Assembly: GCA_030526715.1 (NCBI GenBank)
Contig: JAUNCG010000001.1
Coordinates: 49,140 to 113,139, forward strand
DNA: 64,000 nucleotides
Direction: 5' to 3'
Source: Eubacteriales bacterium
Lineage (GTDB): Bacteria; Bacillota; Clostridia; Lachnospirales; Lachnospiraceae
Below the pieces are notes generated by a model that had not been told where the DNA came from, did no database searches, and was given only the letters and a program-made list of their open reading frames with translations. The translations under genes were made by a program, and so were the position numbers. Positions 14,831-24,512 of the stretch are shown here, piece after piece; the stretch's first letter is position 1, and each line of letters starts with the position of its first letter.

Positions 14831-15802
14831 TTGTTCTGCCTGATTTTTTATCCGGAAAGCCCGGGGCGTCATATGATAGCGCTCTTTGAATACGCGGTGA
14901 AAATAACTGTTATTCTCATATCCTACTGCTGCGATTACATCATTTATCGAAAGATCCGTATCACAGAACAGTTCCACCGCCTTGTTCAATCTGCGTCGCT
15001 GAAGCAATTCCTTAAAGTTAAATCCCGTATTGCGTTTGATCAGTCTGCTGAGACCGTGGATCGGCAAATGCACCATATCACACAGCTCGGTCAGGGTCGC
15101 GGTACGGTATTGGCGCTCTATATACTCCAAAGCGGTCATGGTGATCATATTCTCATATTCATTCGGAAGCCGCATTTCCGCGTACTGCACCGAATCCAGC
15201 AGATAGAGGAAGATCAGTCCCATGCTGGTCTGATGGATCCTGCTCTGATCCTCCCGTCCCTCCAGCAAAGAGTACACCAGATTCTCCAACAGATTCTGGA
15301 TCGGCAGCTCCTCTGCCACCTTAAAATGAAGGTATTCCCCACGCTGCTCATCTCGCCGCAGCGCATTCACAACAAAATCCGCCAACACATTCCCGGAGCC
15401 CGCCATAGAATAAGCCACATCAAAAAACTCCGGAAGCACCATGAAATTAACGGCAATATCGTTCACTCCCGCCGGAAGGATCTCATGATAGGTATGCTGA
15501 TTCAAAAACAACAGCTCTCCTTGGCGTATCTCCACCCGTTTTTCATCGATTATGTTCGTAAGAGATCCCTCACAGACATACAGCACCTCCACAAAATTGT
15601 GGCGATGCTTCGGGAATCGCACGAACCGTGTGTGGGTGCGGGCCGCGATCAGTCTGCCTTCTCCCAGCATCATATGACTGTCTACCGTGGTAAGATCCTC
15701 ATCTGTGGTATACAGCTTCGGTTCCACACCGCCTCCGCTGTCCAGAAGCCTCTGTTCCTCCTCTGTGATCGCGCGGAGACGTTCCAGTATATCCTCGCGC
15801 AT
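14816..15802 (-). CDS. AraC family regulator with cupin sensor (RhaS/RhaR-like layout)
   Basis: A 328-residue AraC regulator. The N-terminal half is a cupin sugar-sensing domain (KHRHNFVEVLYVCEGSLTN near 105-125 and FLNQHTYHEI near 150). The C-terminal ~100 residues hold two helix-turn-helix units (TLTELCDMVHLPIHGLSRLI and INDVIAAVGYENNSYFHRVF). It is co-transcribed with rhaM (one base between genes) and lies upstream of the dehydratase operon, so it is the prime candidate activator for the locus, probably answering L-rhamnose. The sugar is inferred from rhaM, not from the sensor sequence. Confidence 0.92.
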   Translation of the reverse strand: MREDILERLRAITEEEQRLLDSGGGVEPKLYTTDEDLTTVDSHMMLGEGRLIAARTHTRFVRFPKHRHNFVEVLYVCEGSLTNIIDEKRVEIRQGELLFLNQHTYHEILPAGVNDIAVNFMVLPEFFDVAYSMAGSGNVLADFVVNALRRDEQRGEYLHFKVAEELPIQNLLENLVYSLLEGREDQSRIHQTSMGLIFLYLLDSVQYAEMRLPNEYENMITMTALEYIERQYRTATLTELCDMVHLPIHGLSRLIKRNTGFNFKELLQRRRLNKAVELFCDTDLSINDVIAAVGYENNSYFHRVFKERYHMTPRAFRIKNQAEQRVRL

Positions 15803-15803
15803 C

Positions 15804-16115
15804 TTAATCCAAATGGAATACCGTCTGCAGATCGACAGCTACCGGGCTATTATCCGGATTGGTTTCCATAATATCAGCCATGAAATCCCACCACTTACGG
15901 TTGATAGCGGTATCCGCTCCCTTGGCCCAGAGCTCCTCATCCTCGATCTCGATATAACCGAACAGGGTCAGCGTCTCCTTATCCAAAAAGATCGTATAAT
16001 TCTTTCCGCCGTGTTCATGGATCATATCCTGCATCTCCGGCCACAGCTCATTGTGACGCTTCTCATACTCTGCTTCCTGTCCCGGATATAATTTCATCTT
16101 AAAGCCTTTGATCAT
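15804..16115 (-). CDS. rhaM: L-rhamnose mutarotase
   Basis: A 103-residue protein with the RhaM hallmarks: RHNELWPEM near 20, the HGGKNYTIFLDKETLTLFGY strand region near 34-53, and the RKWWDFMADIM and NPDNSPV motifs near the C terminus. It interconverts alpha and beta anomers of L-rhamnose. Length equals the family standard. It is the gene that best ties the whole cluster to L-rhamnose. It has an AAAGGAGAAAGGAAC ribosome region and precedes the AraC gene. Confidence 0.95.
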   Translation of the reverse strand: MIKGFKMKLYPGQEAEYEKRHNELWPEMQDMIHEHGGKNYTIFLDKETLTLFGYIEIEDEELWAKGADTAINRKWWDFMADIMETNPDNSPVAVDLQTVFHLD

Positions 16116-16189
16116 GTTCCTTTCTCCTTTCGTTAAAAGCCTCTCATCCTGATATCGGATTTCTACGTATTTTGTATTCCTGAAATCCT

Positions 16190-16222
16190 TAAAAAATCAG
16201 GACGGGGCATAAAGCCCCGTCC
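16190..16222 (-). terminator. terminator of the sugar ABC importer operon
   Basis: Minus strand: GGACGGGGC / GCCCCGTCC perfect 9-bp stem with a five-base loop, followed by TGATTTTTT. It lies 24 bases past the binding-protein stop. Confidence 0.9.
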
Positions 16223-16245
16223 CCCATCATACGAATCTTCTAATC

Positions 16246-17262
16246 TTAGTACAGCTTAGCCATCTCTTCGATATTGTCAGAGTTGAACTCCAGCGGCAGA
16301 CCAAGAACGATCTCAGTACCCTTATCATCAGCCTCTGTGATGGTGTACTCACCAAGGTCACCTGCGGTGAAGGTCTCATCCAGTGCGCCTGTGATGTCAC
16401 CCTTAACCAGAGCCAGTGTTGCATATGCGCTCAGCTTACCTAAGCCCTGCATATCCCACAGATAGAAGTACGGGCAGGAATGCTCGTCATCAGCGCCTGT
16501 ATACTCCAGCATCTCAGACGGAAGACCAAGACCTGTCAGCTTGCATGCGGAACCGTTATCCTGAAGATACTTAGCAGCTGCTGCGATACCAACGGTAGTC
16601 GGAGCACAGATCACCTTCAGATCCGGATATTTGTCCAGAAGAGCTGCGGTCTGATCTGTAGACTTCTGCGGCTCATCATCACCATAAGCAACCTCTACCA
16701 GCTCCAGATTTGCATACTTCTCATCGCCTTCCATGATAGTCTTCATAGCGTCGATCCATGCATTCTGGTTAGCTGCCTGAGAGGTAGCAGAAAGAACTGC
16801 CCACTGGCCTTCGCCGCCTGCGATATCATATACAGCATCGATCAGAGCCTGACCAACTGCAACGGTACCTGCCTGATTTACGAATATCTGACGGCTGTCA
16901 GCATTCGGAGCAGAGTCAAAGGAAGATACCTTGATGCCTGCATCCATAGCTTCCTCGAGCTTAGCCTGAAGAGCGTTTACGTCATTTGCAGAGATGCAGA
17001 TTGCATCCGGCTGCTGGGAGATCAGGTTATCCAGAACCTTGATCTGTGCGTCAGCGGTAGCTGCTTCCGGATAAACTACGTCAACGGTTGCTCCCTCAGC
17101 CTCTGCTGCCTCTACGAAAGAATCTGCTGCGATCTCAAAGAATGCATTACCTGCAGACTTACCTACCAGAGCGATCTTCTCACCCTCTGCGCTTACCATT
17201 GCTGCGCTTGCACTCAGAACCATGGTTCCGCAAAGAAGTGCGCTTACTAATTTCTTGTTCAT
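16246..17262 (-). CDS. sugar ABC transporter substrate-binding protein (rhamnose-type)
   Basis: A 338-residue periplasmic-binding-type I protein of the ribose/rhamnose family (IALVGKSAGNAFFE near 32, then QPDAICISANDVNAL near 96). The start at 17262 has AGGAGG 8 bases upstream; an in-frame extension of 17 residues upstream is rejected. The signal peptide MNKKLVSALLCGTMVLSASA ends near AMVSA, but no proper lipobox precedes a mature Cys, unusual for a Gram-positive binding protein that must be held at the membrane. Located last in an ATPase-permease-permease-SBP operon next to rhaM, it probably binds rhamnose. Confidence 0.9.
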   Translation of the reverse strand: MNKKLVSALLCGTMVLSASAAMVSAEGEKIALVGKSAGNAFFEIAADSFVEAAEAEGATVDVVYPEAATADAQIKVLDNLISQQPDAICISANDVNALQAKLEEAMDAGIKVSSFDSAPNADSRQIFVNQAGTVAVGQALIDAVYDIAGGEGQWAVLSATSQAANQNAWIDAMKTIMEGDEKYANLELVEVAYGDDEPQKSTDQTAALLDKYPDLKVICAPTTVGIAAAAKYLQDNGSACKLTGLGLPSEMLEYTGADDEHSCPYFYLWDMQGLGKLSAYATLALVKGDITGALDETFTAGDLGEYTITEADDKGTEIVLGLPLEFNSDNIEEMAKLY

Positions 17263-17358
17263 TTGTTTTTCCTCCTTTTGGAAATCTTTTTTTATTTTGC
17301 AACTGTCCCCCAATACCTAAGAGCAGTTAACAACGTAGTTCATAAAACACTGCATCTA

Positions 17359-18363
17359 TTATTTTTTCATTTTTACCGCACGCTGGATCTGTCCCACGAT
17401 ATTCGGCAATGCCACTGCACCGATCAGGAGCAGACCTACGATCAGCAGGATAACCTGTGCATGCACATTTCTCTGTCCAAGACCTACTCTCAGACACACA
17501 ATAATAAATGCAGAGATCAGACCGCCTGCGATATTTCCTTTACCGCCGGTAGATGAGATTCCGCCGAATACCGCCATGGCGATCGCATCCATCTCAAATC
17601 CGTTACCCGTAGTCGTATTGGCGCCATAGGATGAGGCAACCAAAAACAATGCGCACAGTCCTGAGATACTACCCATAACCGTGTAGATGATGAACCGGAT
17701 CTTCTGTACATGAATACCGGAATAGTAAGCAGTCAGACGATTCGTTCCGATCGCATAGACACGTCTTCCGAATGTACTCTTTCCAAGGATCACCGCTGCG
17801 ATCACCGCCAGAATCAGCACCAGAAACAGTATGTACGGAACGCTTCCCACCTTGCCGCTGATGGCACGAAATCCATCGGTGTTGTTAGCGGAAATACTGC
17901 CGCCGCTTCCCAGAACGATCTCGGCAATACCGCGGAAAATGATCTGAGTCGCCAATGTGACGATCATAGGGGGCAGCTCCGGAAATCTTGTCAAAATACA
18001 TCCGTTCACTGCACCGCAGACGGTACCTACCGCGATCGCCGCCAGAATTACTGCCACAAACGGAGCACCCGTATTGCACACAATGCAGGCTGCTGTAGCT
18101 GAAAGGCATACGATAGAGCCCACAGAGATATCGATCTCACCCAGCACCAGAATAAATGCCATCGGGAGCATTAGGAACACCTCCGCCAGATAAACCGGCA
18201 TCTGACGAAGCAGATTAAACGTATTATAATATTCCGAGAACCATACACAGAATACATTTACAAGGACAAGAACGATGACCAGAATACCTTCCCAGCTGAA
18301 CAGGATCTGCTTCATTGGGCTCTCCGGCACATTGTTGATACTTCTTCCAGATTTTCCAGCCAT
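17359..18363 (-). CDS. sugar ABC transporter permease
   Basis: A 334-residue integral membrane protein of the RbsC/RhaPQ family, with about eight to ten hydrophobic segments and the typical VLGEIDISVGSIVCLSA near residue 65 and AMAVFGGISSTGGKGNIAGG near 260 that mark these sugar permeases. It begins two bases after the preceding permease and is followed by a 96-base gap to the binding protein. The two different permeases probably form a heterodimeric channel as in the RhaPQ importer. Confidence 0.93.
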   Translation of the reverse strand: MAGKSGRSINNVPESPMKQILFSWEGILVIVLVLVNVFCVWFSEYYNTFNLLRQMPVYLAEVFLMLPMAFILVLGEIDISVGSIVCLSATAACIVCNTGAPFVAVILAAIAVGTVCGAVNGCILTRFPELPPMIVTLATQIIFRGIAEIVLGSGGSISANNTDGFRAISGKVGSVPYILFLVLILAVIAAVILGKSTFGRRVYAIGTNRLTAYYSGIHVQKIRFIIYTVMGSISGLCALFLVASSYGANTTTGNGFEMDAIAMAVFGGISSTGGKGNIAGGLISAFIIVCLRVGLGQRNVHAQVILLIVGLLLIGAVALPNIVGQIQRAVKMKK

Positions 18364-18365
18364 GA

Positions 18366-19361
18366 TTACATCTCCCTTCCTTTTAATGTATTCTTATCTG
18401 TTACCCGCTGCAGGATCACATTTACCACAACGACCACCAGAATGATAACGCCCTTGATGGTATTCAGCCAGAGCTGATCAAAGAACGGGATCAGCGGAAG
18501 CGCTTTCGCGATCGTTGCCAGCACCAGTGCTCCGAGAAGCGCTCCGATCACGCTGCCACGGCCGCCGCTCATGCTGACGCCGCCGATGACGCAGGCTGCA
18601 ATGACGTCCATCTCGCCGCCCTGCTGCATATCCGGCATGGCAGATGCGTAAATTGATACCTGAAGCGCACCGCCGAGACCTGCCAGAAATCCCATGATCA
18701 TATAAACCATCAGTTTGATATTTTTTACATTGATACCGGATACCTCCGCTGCGTTCGAGTTGCTTCCCACAGCATAGATCTTGCGTCCGGTTCTCGTCCA
18801 TTTCATAAAGAAAAAGAAAATCACATAGCAGGCTATGATGACCCAGATCACACAATTGAGTCCCAGCAGCTTGGAGGTCGCAAAATTCTTAAAGCTTCCG
18901 AGAGCCGCTGCTGACGCCCACTCGCCGCCGTTGGACACCAGATAGCCCATAGCGCGGAATACATACATAAAGCCCATCGTCGCAATGATCGGCGGAACAT
19001 TTGCTCTGGAGATCACCAGACCTACCAGCGCGCCACACACCAGACCGATGATCATGGCGATCAGAAATGCCGTCACCGTACCGGAGATCACTCCGTATTT
19101 CAGCAGCATACCGATAGACATACCGGACAACGCCAACGTAGACATGATCGAAATATCAATACCGCCCACCAGCATAACACAGAGCATTCCAAGCGCCATC
19201 ACCAGAGTTACCGCATTATTCTTGAGCATATCCATCAAAGACTTCGGTGTCAGAAAGGACGGACTGACTGCAGTGATCAATGCAAACAGGATGATCAGAA
19301 TGATCGCAAGCAGTGCTTCACGGGATCCTGTAATCTTTTTTATCAGAGATTTTTTCTGCAT
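18366..19361 (-). CDS. sugar ABC transporter permease
   Basis: A 331-residue membrane protein of the same RbsC/RhaP family: LVGGIDISIMSTLALSGM near 65 and VIGGVSMSGGRGSVIGALLG near 255, with multiple transmembrane segments. Its start codon overlaps the ATPase stop (TAATG), so translation is coupled. Paired with the next permease and one double ATPase, it forms a carbohydrate importer of the CUT2 class. Confidence 0.93.
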   Translation of the reverse strand: MQKKSLIKKITGSREALLAIILIILFALITAVSPSFLTPKSLMDMLKNNAVTLVMALGMLCVMLVGGIDISIMSTLALSGMSIGMLLKYGVISGTVTAFLIAMIIGLVCGALVGLVISRANVPPIIATMGFMYVFRAMGYLVSNGGEWASAAALGSFKNFATSKLLGLNCVIWVIIACYVIFFFFMKWTRTGRKIYAVGSNSNAAEVSGINVKNIKLMVYMIMGFLAGLGGALQVSIYASAMPDMQQGGEMDVIAACVIGGVSMSGGRGSVIGALLGALVLATIAKALPLIPFFDQLWLNTIKGVIILVVVVVNVILQRVTDKNTLKGREM

Positions 19362-20872
19362 TATCTGTCTGCCTCCTTTCCGGAATGACCTTTTTCCATG
19401 GCGAACTCAAGAATTCTCTCCTGCGTTGCCTCCTGACGGCCAAGCTCTCCGGTCTTGCGTCCGTTGCACATAATGATTACGCGATCACTCATGCCGAGGA
19501 TCTCGGGCATCTCAGAGGAGATCAGTACAATGGCATATCCTTTTTGCGCCAGCTCGCCCATGATGGCATATATCTCCGCCTTCGCGCCGACATCCACACC
19601 CTTGGTCGGCTCATCCATAATGACTACCTTCATCTCCTGACTCAAGGCTTTCGCAACTACAACCTTCTGCTGATTACCACCGGAAAGTGAGCTCGCGGGC
19701 TGGAAGATATCCACCGCCTTGGTATCTACCTCCTCCAGCAGCTGCTTGGACAGTTCGCGTTCCTTCTTATTATCATTAAATCCATGCTTCGCATATTTGC
19801 TGATCGTGGGGAGCGTCACATTTCTCCCGAGCCCCCAGCTCATGATCAGACCTGCCTTCTGACGATCCTCCGGAAGAAGAATAATTCCCTTCTCCATCGC
19901 ATCGGACGGCTGCTTGATCTTCACTTCCTGCCCCTCCAGATAGACCTTGCCTTCATCCAGATTCGTAATTCCGCAGATGCTCTCTACTACCTCAGTTCGT
20001 CCGGCGCCTACCAGTCCGGTCAGACCCACGATCTCACCTGCATGTACATTAAAGGAAACATTTTTAAAATAACCCACTCTGGACAGATTCTCTACCCGAA
20101 GCATCTCCTTCCCCAGCTTCACCTCCGGCTTCGGGAACAGATCGCTGATCTCACGTCCTACCATCGCCTTGATCAGATCTGCATTGGTGATGCCATCCAC
20201 ATCATAGGTTCCGATATACTGCGAATCACGAAATACCGTAACTCTGGAAGCCAGACGATACATATCCTCAAATCTGTGAGAGATAAAGATGACCGATACG
20301 CCGTCTTCTCTCAGCTTATCAACGATCCTGTACAGCTCCTCGGATTCTCTCTTGGTCAAGGCCGCGGTCGGCTCATCTAAAATGATGATCTTGGCATTGG
20401 TAGAAAGCGCCTTTGCGATCTCTACCATCTGCTGCTGCGCAACACTCAGGGTACCCATCTCTGCCGTAGCATCAAAATCTGCGTTCAGATTCGCAAGCAG
20501 TGCATTTGCTTCTTTGTTCATGGTCTTCCACTGGATCATCCCGTGTCGGATAATCTCATGTCCCATGAAAATATTCTCGGCAACGGTCAGATCAGGATAA
20601 GATGTGGGATGCTGATACACCGCCGCAATACCTGCTGCCTGAGCATCCCTCGGTCCTTTGAAATCGACCTTTTGGCCATTCAGGAACATCTCCCCCTCTT
20701 CCGCCTTATGTACACCGGTGATCACCTTGATAAATGTAGACTTACCTGCACCGTTCTCACCCATCAGTGCATGTACCTCACCCGGCTTCAACTGAAACTG
20801 TACATTATTCAAAGCCTTGACGCCCGGGAAAATCTTCGTTATGCCTTTTAATTCAAGAACATACTCGGACAC
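19361..20872 (-). CDS. sugar ABC transporter ATP-binding protein (double NBD, CUT2 class)
   Basis: A 503-residue fused ATPase like RbsA/MglA. The first half has GENGAGKSTFIKVITG, LSVAQQQMVEIAKAL and IIILDEPTAAL. The second half has a degenerate Walker A (GLVGAGRTEVVE), as is normal for the class, then LSGGNQQKVVVAKAL and VIMDEPTKGVDVGAK. The start is GTG at 20872, chosen because GGGAGG lies 8 bases upstream; the ATG 39 bases further up has no good site. It energises uptake of a monosaccharide, probably rhamnose from its neighbourhood. Confidence 0.93.
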   Translation of the reverse strand: MSEYVLELKGITKIFPGVKALNNVQFQLKPGEVHALMGENGAGKSTFIKVITGVHKAEEGEMFLNGQKVDFKGPRDAQAAGIAAVYQHPTSYPDLTVAENIFMGHEIIRHGMIQWKTMNKEANALLANLNADFDATAEMGTLSVAQQQMVEIAKALSTNAKIIILDEPTAALTKRESEELYRIVDKLREDGVSVIFISHRFEDMYRLASRVTVFRDSQYIGTYDVDGITNADLIKAMVGREISDLFPKPEVKLGKEMLRVENLSRVGYFKNVSFNVHAGEIVGLTGLVGAGRTEVVESICGITNLDEGKVYLEGQEVKIKQPSDAMEKGIILLPEDRQKAGLIMSWGLGRNVTLPTISKYAKHGFNDNKKERELSKQLLEEVDTKAVDIFQPASSLSGGNQQKVVVAKALSQEMKVVIMDEPTKGVDVGAKAEIYAIMGELAQKGYAIVLISSEMPEILGMSDRVIIMCNGRKTGELGRQEATQERILEFAMEKGHSGKEADR

Positions 20873-21038
20873 AGCAGTTTCCTCCCTTTCTCTTTCCATA
20901 ATCCTCCACAAACGACTCTATATGACACGTTTTCTGTGAAAGAGTTCTATTTTTACTATATGTATCCTATCATTTTTCAACAAAATGCGTAACTGTAAAA
21001 TTTTTAGATACGAGTAAAATATTTTTTTCTCGTATTTT

Positions 21039-21067
21039 TTTCCACACTATGCTAAGATGGATATACT
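21039..21067 (+). promoter_or_regulatory. probable promoter of yesN/yesM-like operon
   Basis: TTTCCA, 17 bases, TATACT; the -10 box is 31 bases before the response-regulator ATG. The -35 box is weak, as expected if an activator is needed. The 225-base divergent region 20873-21097 is otherwise AT-rich and should also hold the importer promoter, which I could not place with confidence. Confidence 0.5.
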
Positions 21068-21097
21068 ATTTTTAACACATTTTATACAGGAGAACTC

Positions 21098-22663
21098 ATG
21101 AAAATACTGATTGTAGATGATGAAGAATTGACACGAAGCGGCTTGGCCTCCAGTATCGACTGGAAAGCACTTCATATTGACGAGGTGCTTCAGGCGGATG
21201 ACGGAATAAACGGTCTTGAGGCCGCATTGCGCCACAAGCCTGAGATCGTTCTCTGTGATATGCGCATGCCGCGTATGGACGGCGTCGTTATGATGGAACG
21301 CATTCATCAGGTTTTGCCGGATACGGTGTCCATCTTTATGAGCGGATATTCCGACAAGGAATATCTGATGGCTGCTATCAAGCTGCGGGCTATCAATTAT
21401 ATTGAAAAGCCCTTGCAGCCTCAGGAAGTATATGACGCTATTTTGGCTGCTCAGCATTTTTACAATCAAAAGCAGCACTCTCATCACGGAGAAGCTGTGA
21501 GCTCGATCGAATCTGCCTCCAGACTCGCTCATCAGCTCACGCTCCCTCATCACGGCGATACCCTGTCGCCCAAGGAGCTGGCTGCTCCCCTGCCCCTGAG
21601 CATCACGCAGGACTCCTGTTTTACCTCGATCATAGTAAATCTGAATGCATCCGCAGAGGTCGCCCTGCCTTCCAGACAGGAAATCTATCTTCCTTTTCGG
21701 GATTTTTTGAAAAACTATCATCTGGACTGTATCTATACCGCAAGGCATTCACATTTTCTCGTATATTTTGTATTCGGTGAAAATATGCCCTCCGATACCG
21801 TCATGAAGTCCATGACCGAATATCTGCACCGGCTTTTCACGCCTTTTGGTCCCTACTATATGGCTCTCGGGGAAACCTTCCGGGGGATCTCTCGGGCATA
21901 TCAGTCTTATACCTCCGCCGTGGTGCTGCTACAGAGCAGTTATTTTTTCCCGGTCAACACCTGTCTTACCACGCAGCTGGCAAAGGAATCCGTCAGCCTG
22001 CGACATGCTGTTCCAACTGCCAAAGACAGCCGTTTTTCCGAGCTTCTTACCAAGCATGATCGTGAAAAGACCACGGAATTTCTGGCAGAATTATATCGCA
22101 GTTACGAAAAAAACACCTCATTTCTCGCAAATCAGGTGAAGGATGTCTATTATAAGCTTTTCCTGATCCTTGAGGAAACCTGCCGGCAGCAGCAGATTCA
22201 CCACGCCGGTGTATCGCAGCAGGAAAATACGCTGGACGCTCTGGAGCATGCATTTTCCTATGATGAGCTACATCAAGTACTTTTCCAGCGGACCGACGAC
22301 TATTTTACACAGCTTCAGAATACCGTAGCCGAGCACCCCACCATCTTCACGATTCGTGAATATATCGGAAAGAATTACTCTAATGAGACCTTATCTGTAA
22401 AAGATATCAGCGATCACGTATTTCTTTCCACCTCCTATGTCTGCACCTTCTTTAAAAATGAGACCGGACAGACTTTGAATCAATATCTTACGGAGTATCG
22501 CATGGAAAAGGCCAAGGCGCTTCTGGCGGATCCCCGATATAAAATTACGGATATTTCTTCGAGGGTAGGCTACAGTGACGGTAATTATTTCGGAAAAAGC
22601 TTCAAAAAATATACAGGTCTCACTCCATCCGAATATCGTGAGAAGATGGGAGCCGTGTCATGA
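21098..22663 (+). CDS. YesN-type response regulator with AraC DNA-binding domain
   Basis: A 521-residue response regulator. The receiver domain (1-~120) has acidic pocket DDEE at 7-10, phospho-acceptor Asp54 in LCDMRMPRMDG, and Lys near 103 (YIEKPLQP). A long central region follows and the last ~100 residues are a double helix-turn-helix AraC domain (VKDISDHVFLSTSYVCTFF and ITDISSRVGYSDGNYFGKSF). Its last bases overlap the kinase start (ATGA), giving one operon. Divergent position next to the sugar importer suggests control of that importer. Confidence 0.94.
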   Translation: MKILIVDDEELTRSGLASSIDWKALHIDEVLQADDGINGLEAALRHKPEIVLCDMRMPRMDGVVMMERIHQVLPDTVSIFMSGYSDKEYLMAAIKLRAINYIEKPLQPQEVYDAILAAQHFYNQKQHSHHGEAVSSIESASRLAHQLTLPHHGDTLSPKELAAPLPLSITQDSCFTSIIVNLNASAEVALPSRQEIYLPFRDFLKNYHLDCIYTARHSHFLVYFVFGENMPSDTVMKSMTEYLHRLFTPFGPYYMALGETFRGISRAYQSYTSAVVLLQSSYFFPVNTCLTTQLAKESVSLRHAVPTAKDSRFSELLTKHDREKTTEFLAELYRSYEKNTSFLANQVKDVYYKLFLILEETCRQQQIHHAGVSQQENTLDALEHAFSYDELHQVLFQRTDDYFTQLQNTVAEHPTIFTIREYIGKNYSNETLSVKDISDHVFLSTSYVCTFFKNETGQTLNQYLTEYRMEKAKALLADPRYKITDISSRVGYSDGNYFGKSFKKYTGLTPSEYREKMGAVS

Positions 22664-24486
22664 GATATCTATACAACGTTTTCCGAACACACTATCGCAA
22701 CAGTCATCTGCAGACAAAGTTCACCTTTGTTTTGATGATCACGGTCATTCTGCCTGCGCTGATGATCGTACTCTTTTTCTATGGACGTCTCTACGACATG
22801 GTAGTGGCCGATACGATTCGCCGTGAACAGGATGCCTCCGCCCAGACAGCTCCTCTGATCAAAGCCACCGTAGATGAGGTTTTGGATGCCTATGACAAGA
22901 TCAGCTCACACGATTTTTACAAATTTCTCGGTCATATGACCTCAGAATATTCCATGAACGATCTGATGTCTTCCGCAGATGCACAGGATTTTTCCGATGC
23001 CGTGGATCTCCTGCAAAAGCAGGGGCTGATTACAAATATCAGAGTCTATATGGATTTTCCCAAAGCTTATGTCACCGAGGCCGAAGCATTGTATCAGGAT
23101 GCTTCCATGGGACGCTATTTTGCCCCGGTCTCTCAGATACGCGGAACCTACTGGTACGGTATTTTTCAGGGAACTCACAGCACAGAGCTGTATTGTCCGT
23201 CCTTTTATCTCGGTACTCTGGAAAAGGAAAGCTATGGAGACAGCGCCTATATTCACGCCGGCTCCTTTTTGTATGAGGGTCACCCGTATCGCATTTATAC
23301 TGCCGTCTATTACAGCAGCGCGCGGTTCAGTCGCATTCTATCCGATCATCTTGCGCTGAAGGGCAGCGTCTCCTATATCATGAACGAGCGAAACAGTCTG
23401 GTGGCTTCCTCCAACGAATCCCTCTCCGGTATCTATTGGCTCGATTATGACGCAATACGTACCTTTTTTATGAATTCCAACAATTTTGTGGAACAGACCA
23501 TTCTGGATCGGAAGGTATATGCGGGATTCTACAGTATTACCGAGCCTGAATGGTTCATGGTAACCATTTTGCCCGCGCAGCCTCTTGTGCGGAAAAGCAA
23601 CCTGCTGATGCTGCAGTTTTTCCTGTTTTATCTGTTTGTCATTCTGCTGGCTCTGATGCTGGCAAGCTTCCTGTCACGTTCGATCACCCATCGGATCTCT
23701 TCTGTCATCAGTCAGATGCGCAAGGTCCGTCAGGGAACGCTTGTCCCTATGAAAGAATCGCCGGATCATGATGAGATCGGCGATCTGATCAATACCTACA
23801 ACTATATGACAAAAAAAATGAACCTGTTGATGGAACAACAGGCTCAGGCAGCGGAGGATCTTCGTGTCGCCGAATTCAAATCTCTGCAGGCGCAGATCAA
23901 TCCGCATTTTCTTTATAATACCATGGATATGATCAACTGGCTTGCCACTCAGGGGAGAACCTCCGAGATCAGCAGCGCGGTGCAAAACCTTTCCCGCTTC
24001 TACAAGCTCACACTCAGCCGCAAAACCAGTATCTCCAATATATCGCAGGAGGTGGAGCACGTCACGATCTACGTGCGGCTGCAAAATATGCGCTACCATG
24101 ACAGCATCACCTTGATCTGTGATATTCCGGACGAGCTCACAGAATATCAGATTCCAAAGCTCACTCTGCAGCCCGTTGTGGAAAATGCCATCCTGCACGG
24201 AATACTGGCAAAAGAAAGTAAATCCGGCACCATTGTCCTCACGGCATGGATGGAGGGCTCAGATATTATCCTGCTGATCTCCGACGACGGGGTCGGCATG
24301 CCCGTCGAAAAGCAGAAATCCATTCTCACAGGAAGCGGACAAAGTGCCTCCGGCGGAACCAATATCGCCGTCTACAACACGCATCGACGTCTGCAGGTTC
24401 TCTATGGGAAGGATTACGGTCTAAGCTATCATAGTCAGTCCGGCGTAGGAACCGAGGTACAGATCCGACTGCCAGCCCACAGATAG
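22660..24486 (+). CDS. YesM-type sensor histidine kinase
   Basis: A 608-residue membrane kinase. Transmembrane helices lie near 20-42 (VLMITVILPALMIVLFF) and 310-335 (LQFFLFYLFVILLALMLASF) with an extracellular sensor of about 270 residues between, then HAMP (RSITHRISSVISQMRKVRQG), the His_kinase motif with phospho-His in QAQINPHFLYNTMDMINW, and an HATPase domain (PVVENAILHG, DDGVGMP). Such systems commonly sense extracellular carbohydrates, directly or through a binding protein. Partner is the YesN-like regulator just upstream. Confidence 0.94.
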   Translation: MRYLYNVFRTHYRNSHLQTKFTFVLMITVILPALMIVLFFYGRLYDMVVADTIRREQDASAQTAPLIKATVDEVLDAYDKISSHDFYKFLGHMTSEYSMNDLMSSADAQDFSDAVDLLQKQGLITNIRVYMDFPKAYVTEAEALYQDASMGRYFAPVSQIRGTYWYGIFQGTHSTELYCPSFYLGTLEKESYGDSAYIHAGSFLYEGHPYRIYTAVYYSSARFSRILSDHLALKGSVSYIMNERNSLVASSNESLSGIYWLDYDAIRTFFMNSNNFVEQTILDRKVYAGFYSITEPEWFMVTILPAQPLVRKSNLLMLQFFLFYLFVILLALMLASFLSRSITHRISSVISQMRKVRQGTLVPMKESPDHDEIGDLINTYNYMTKKMNLLMEQQAQAAEDLRVAEFKSLQAQINPHFLYNTMDMINWLATQGRTSEISSAVQNLSRFYKLTLSRKTSISNISQEVEHVTIYVRLQNMRYHDSITLICDIPDELTEYQIPKLTLQPVVENAILHGILAKESKSGTIVLTAWMEGSDIILLISDDGVGMPVEKQKSILTGSGQSASGGTNIAVYNTHRRLQVLYGKDYGLSYHSQSGVGTEVQIRLPAHR

Positions 24487-24512
24487 TCCCGTCTAATGGG
24501 ACTATCTTTTTT
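24482..24512 (+). terminator. terminator of the yesN/yesM operon
   Basis: GATAGTCCC / GGGACTATC perfect 9-bp stem, seven-base loop, then TTTTTT. The stem includes the stop region of the kinase and reaches the stop of the convergent beta-helix gene. Confidence 0.9.

Noticed and set aside
14774..15871. 365-codon open frame on the plus strand opposite the AraC gene
   Set aside because: The AraC protein on the other strand has clear helix-turn-helix motifs; the plus-strand product has none.
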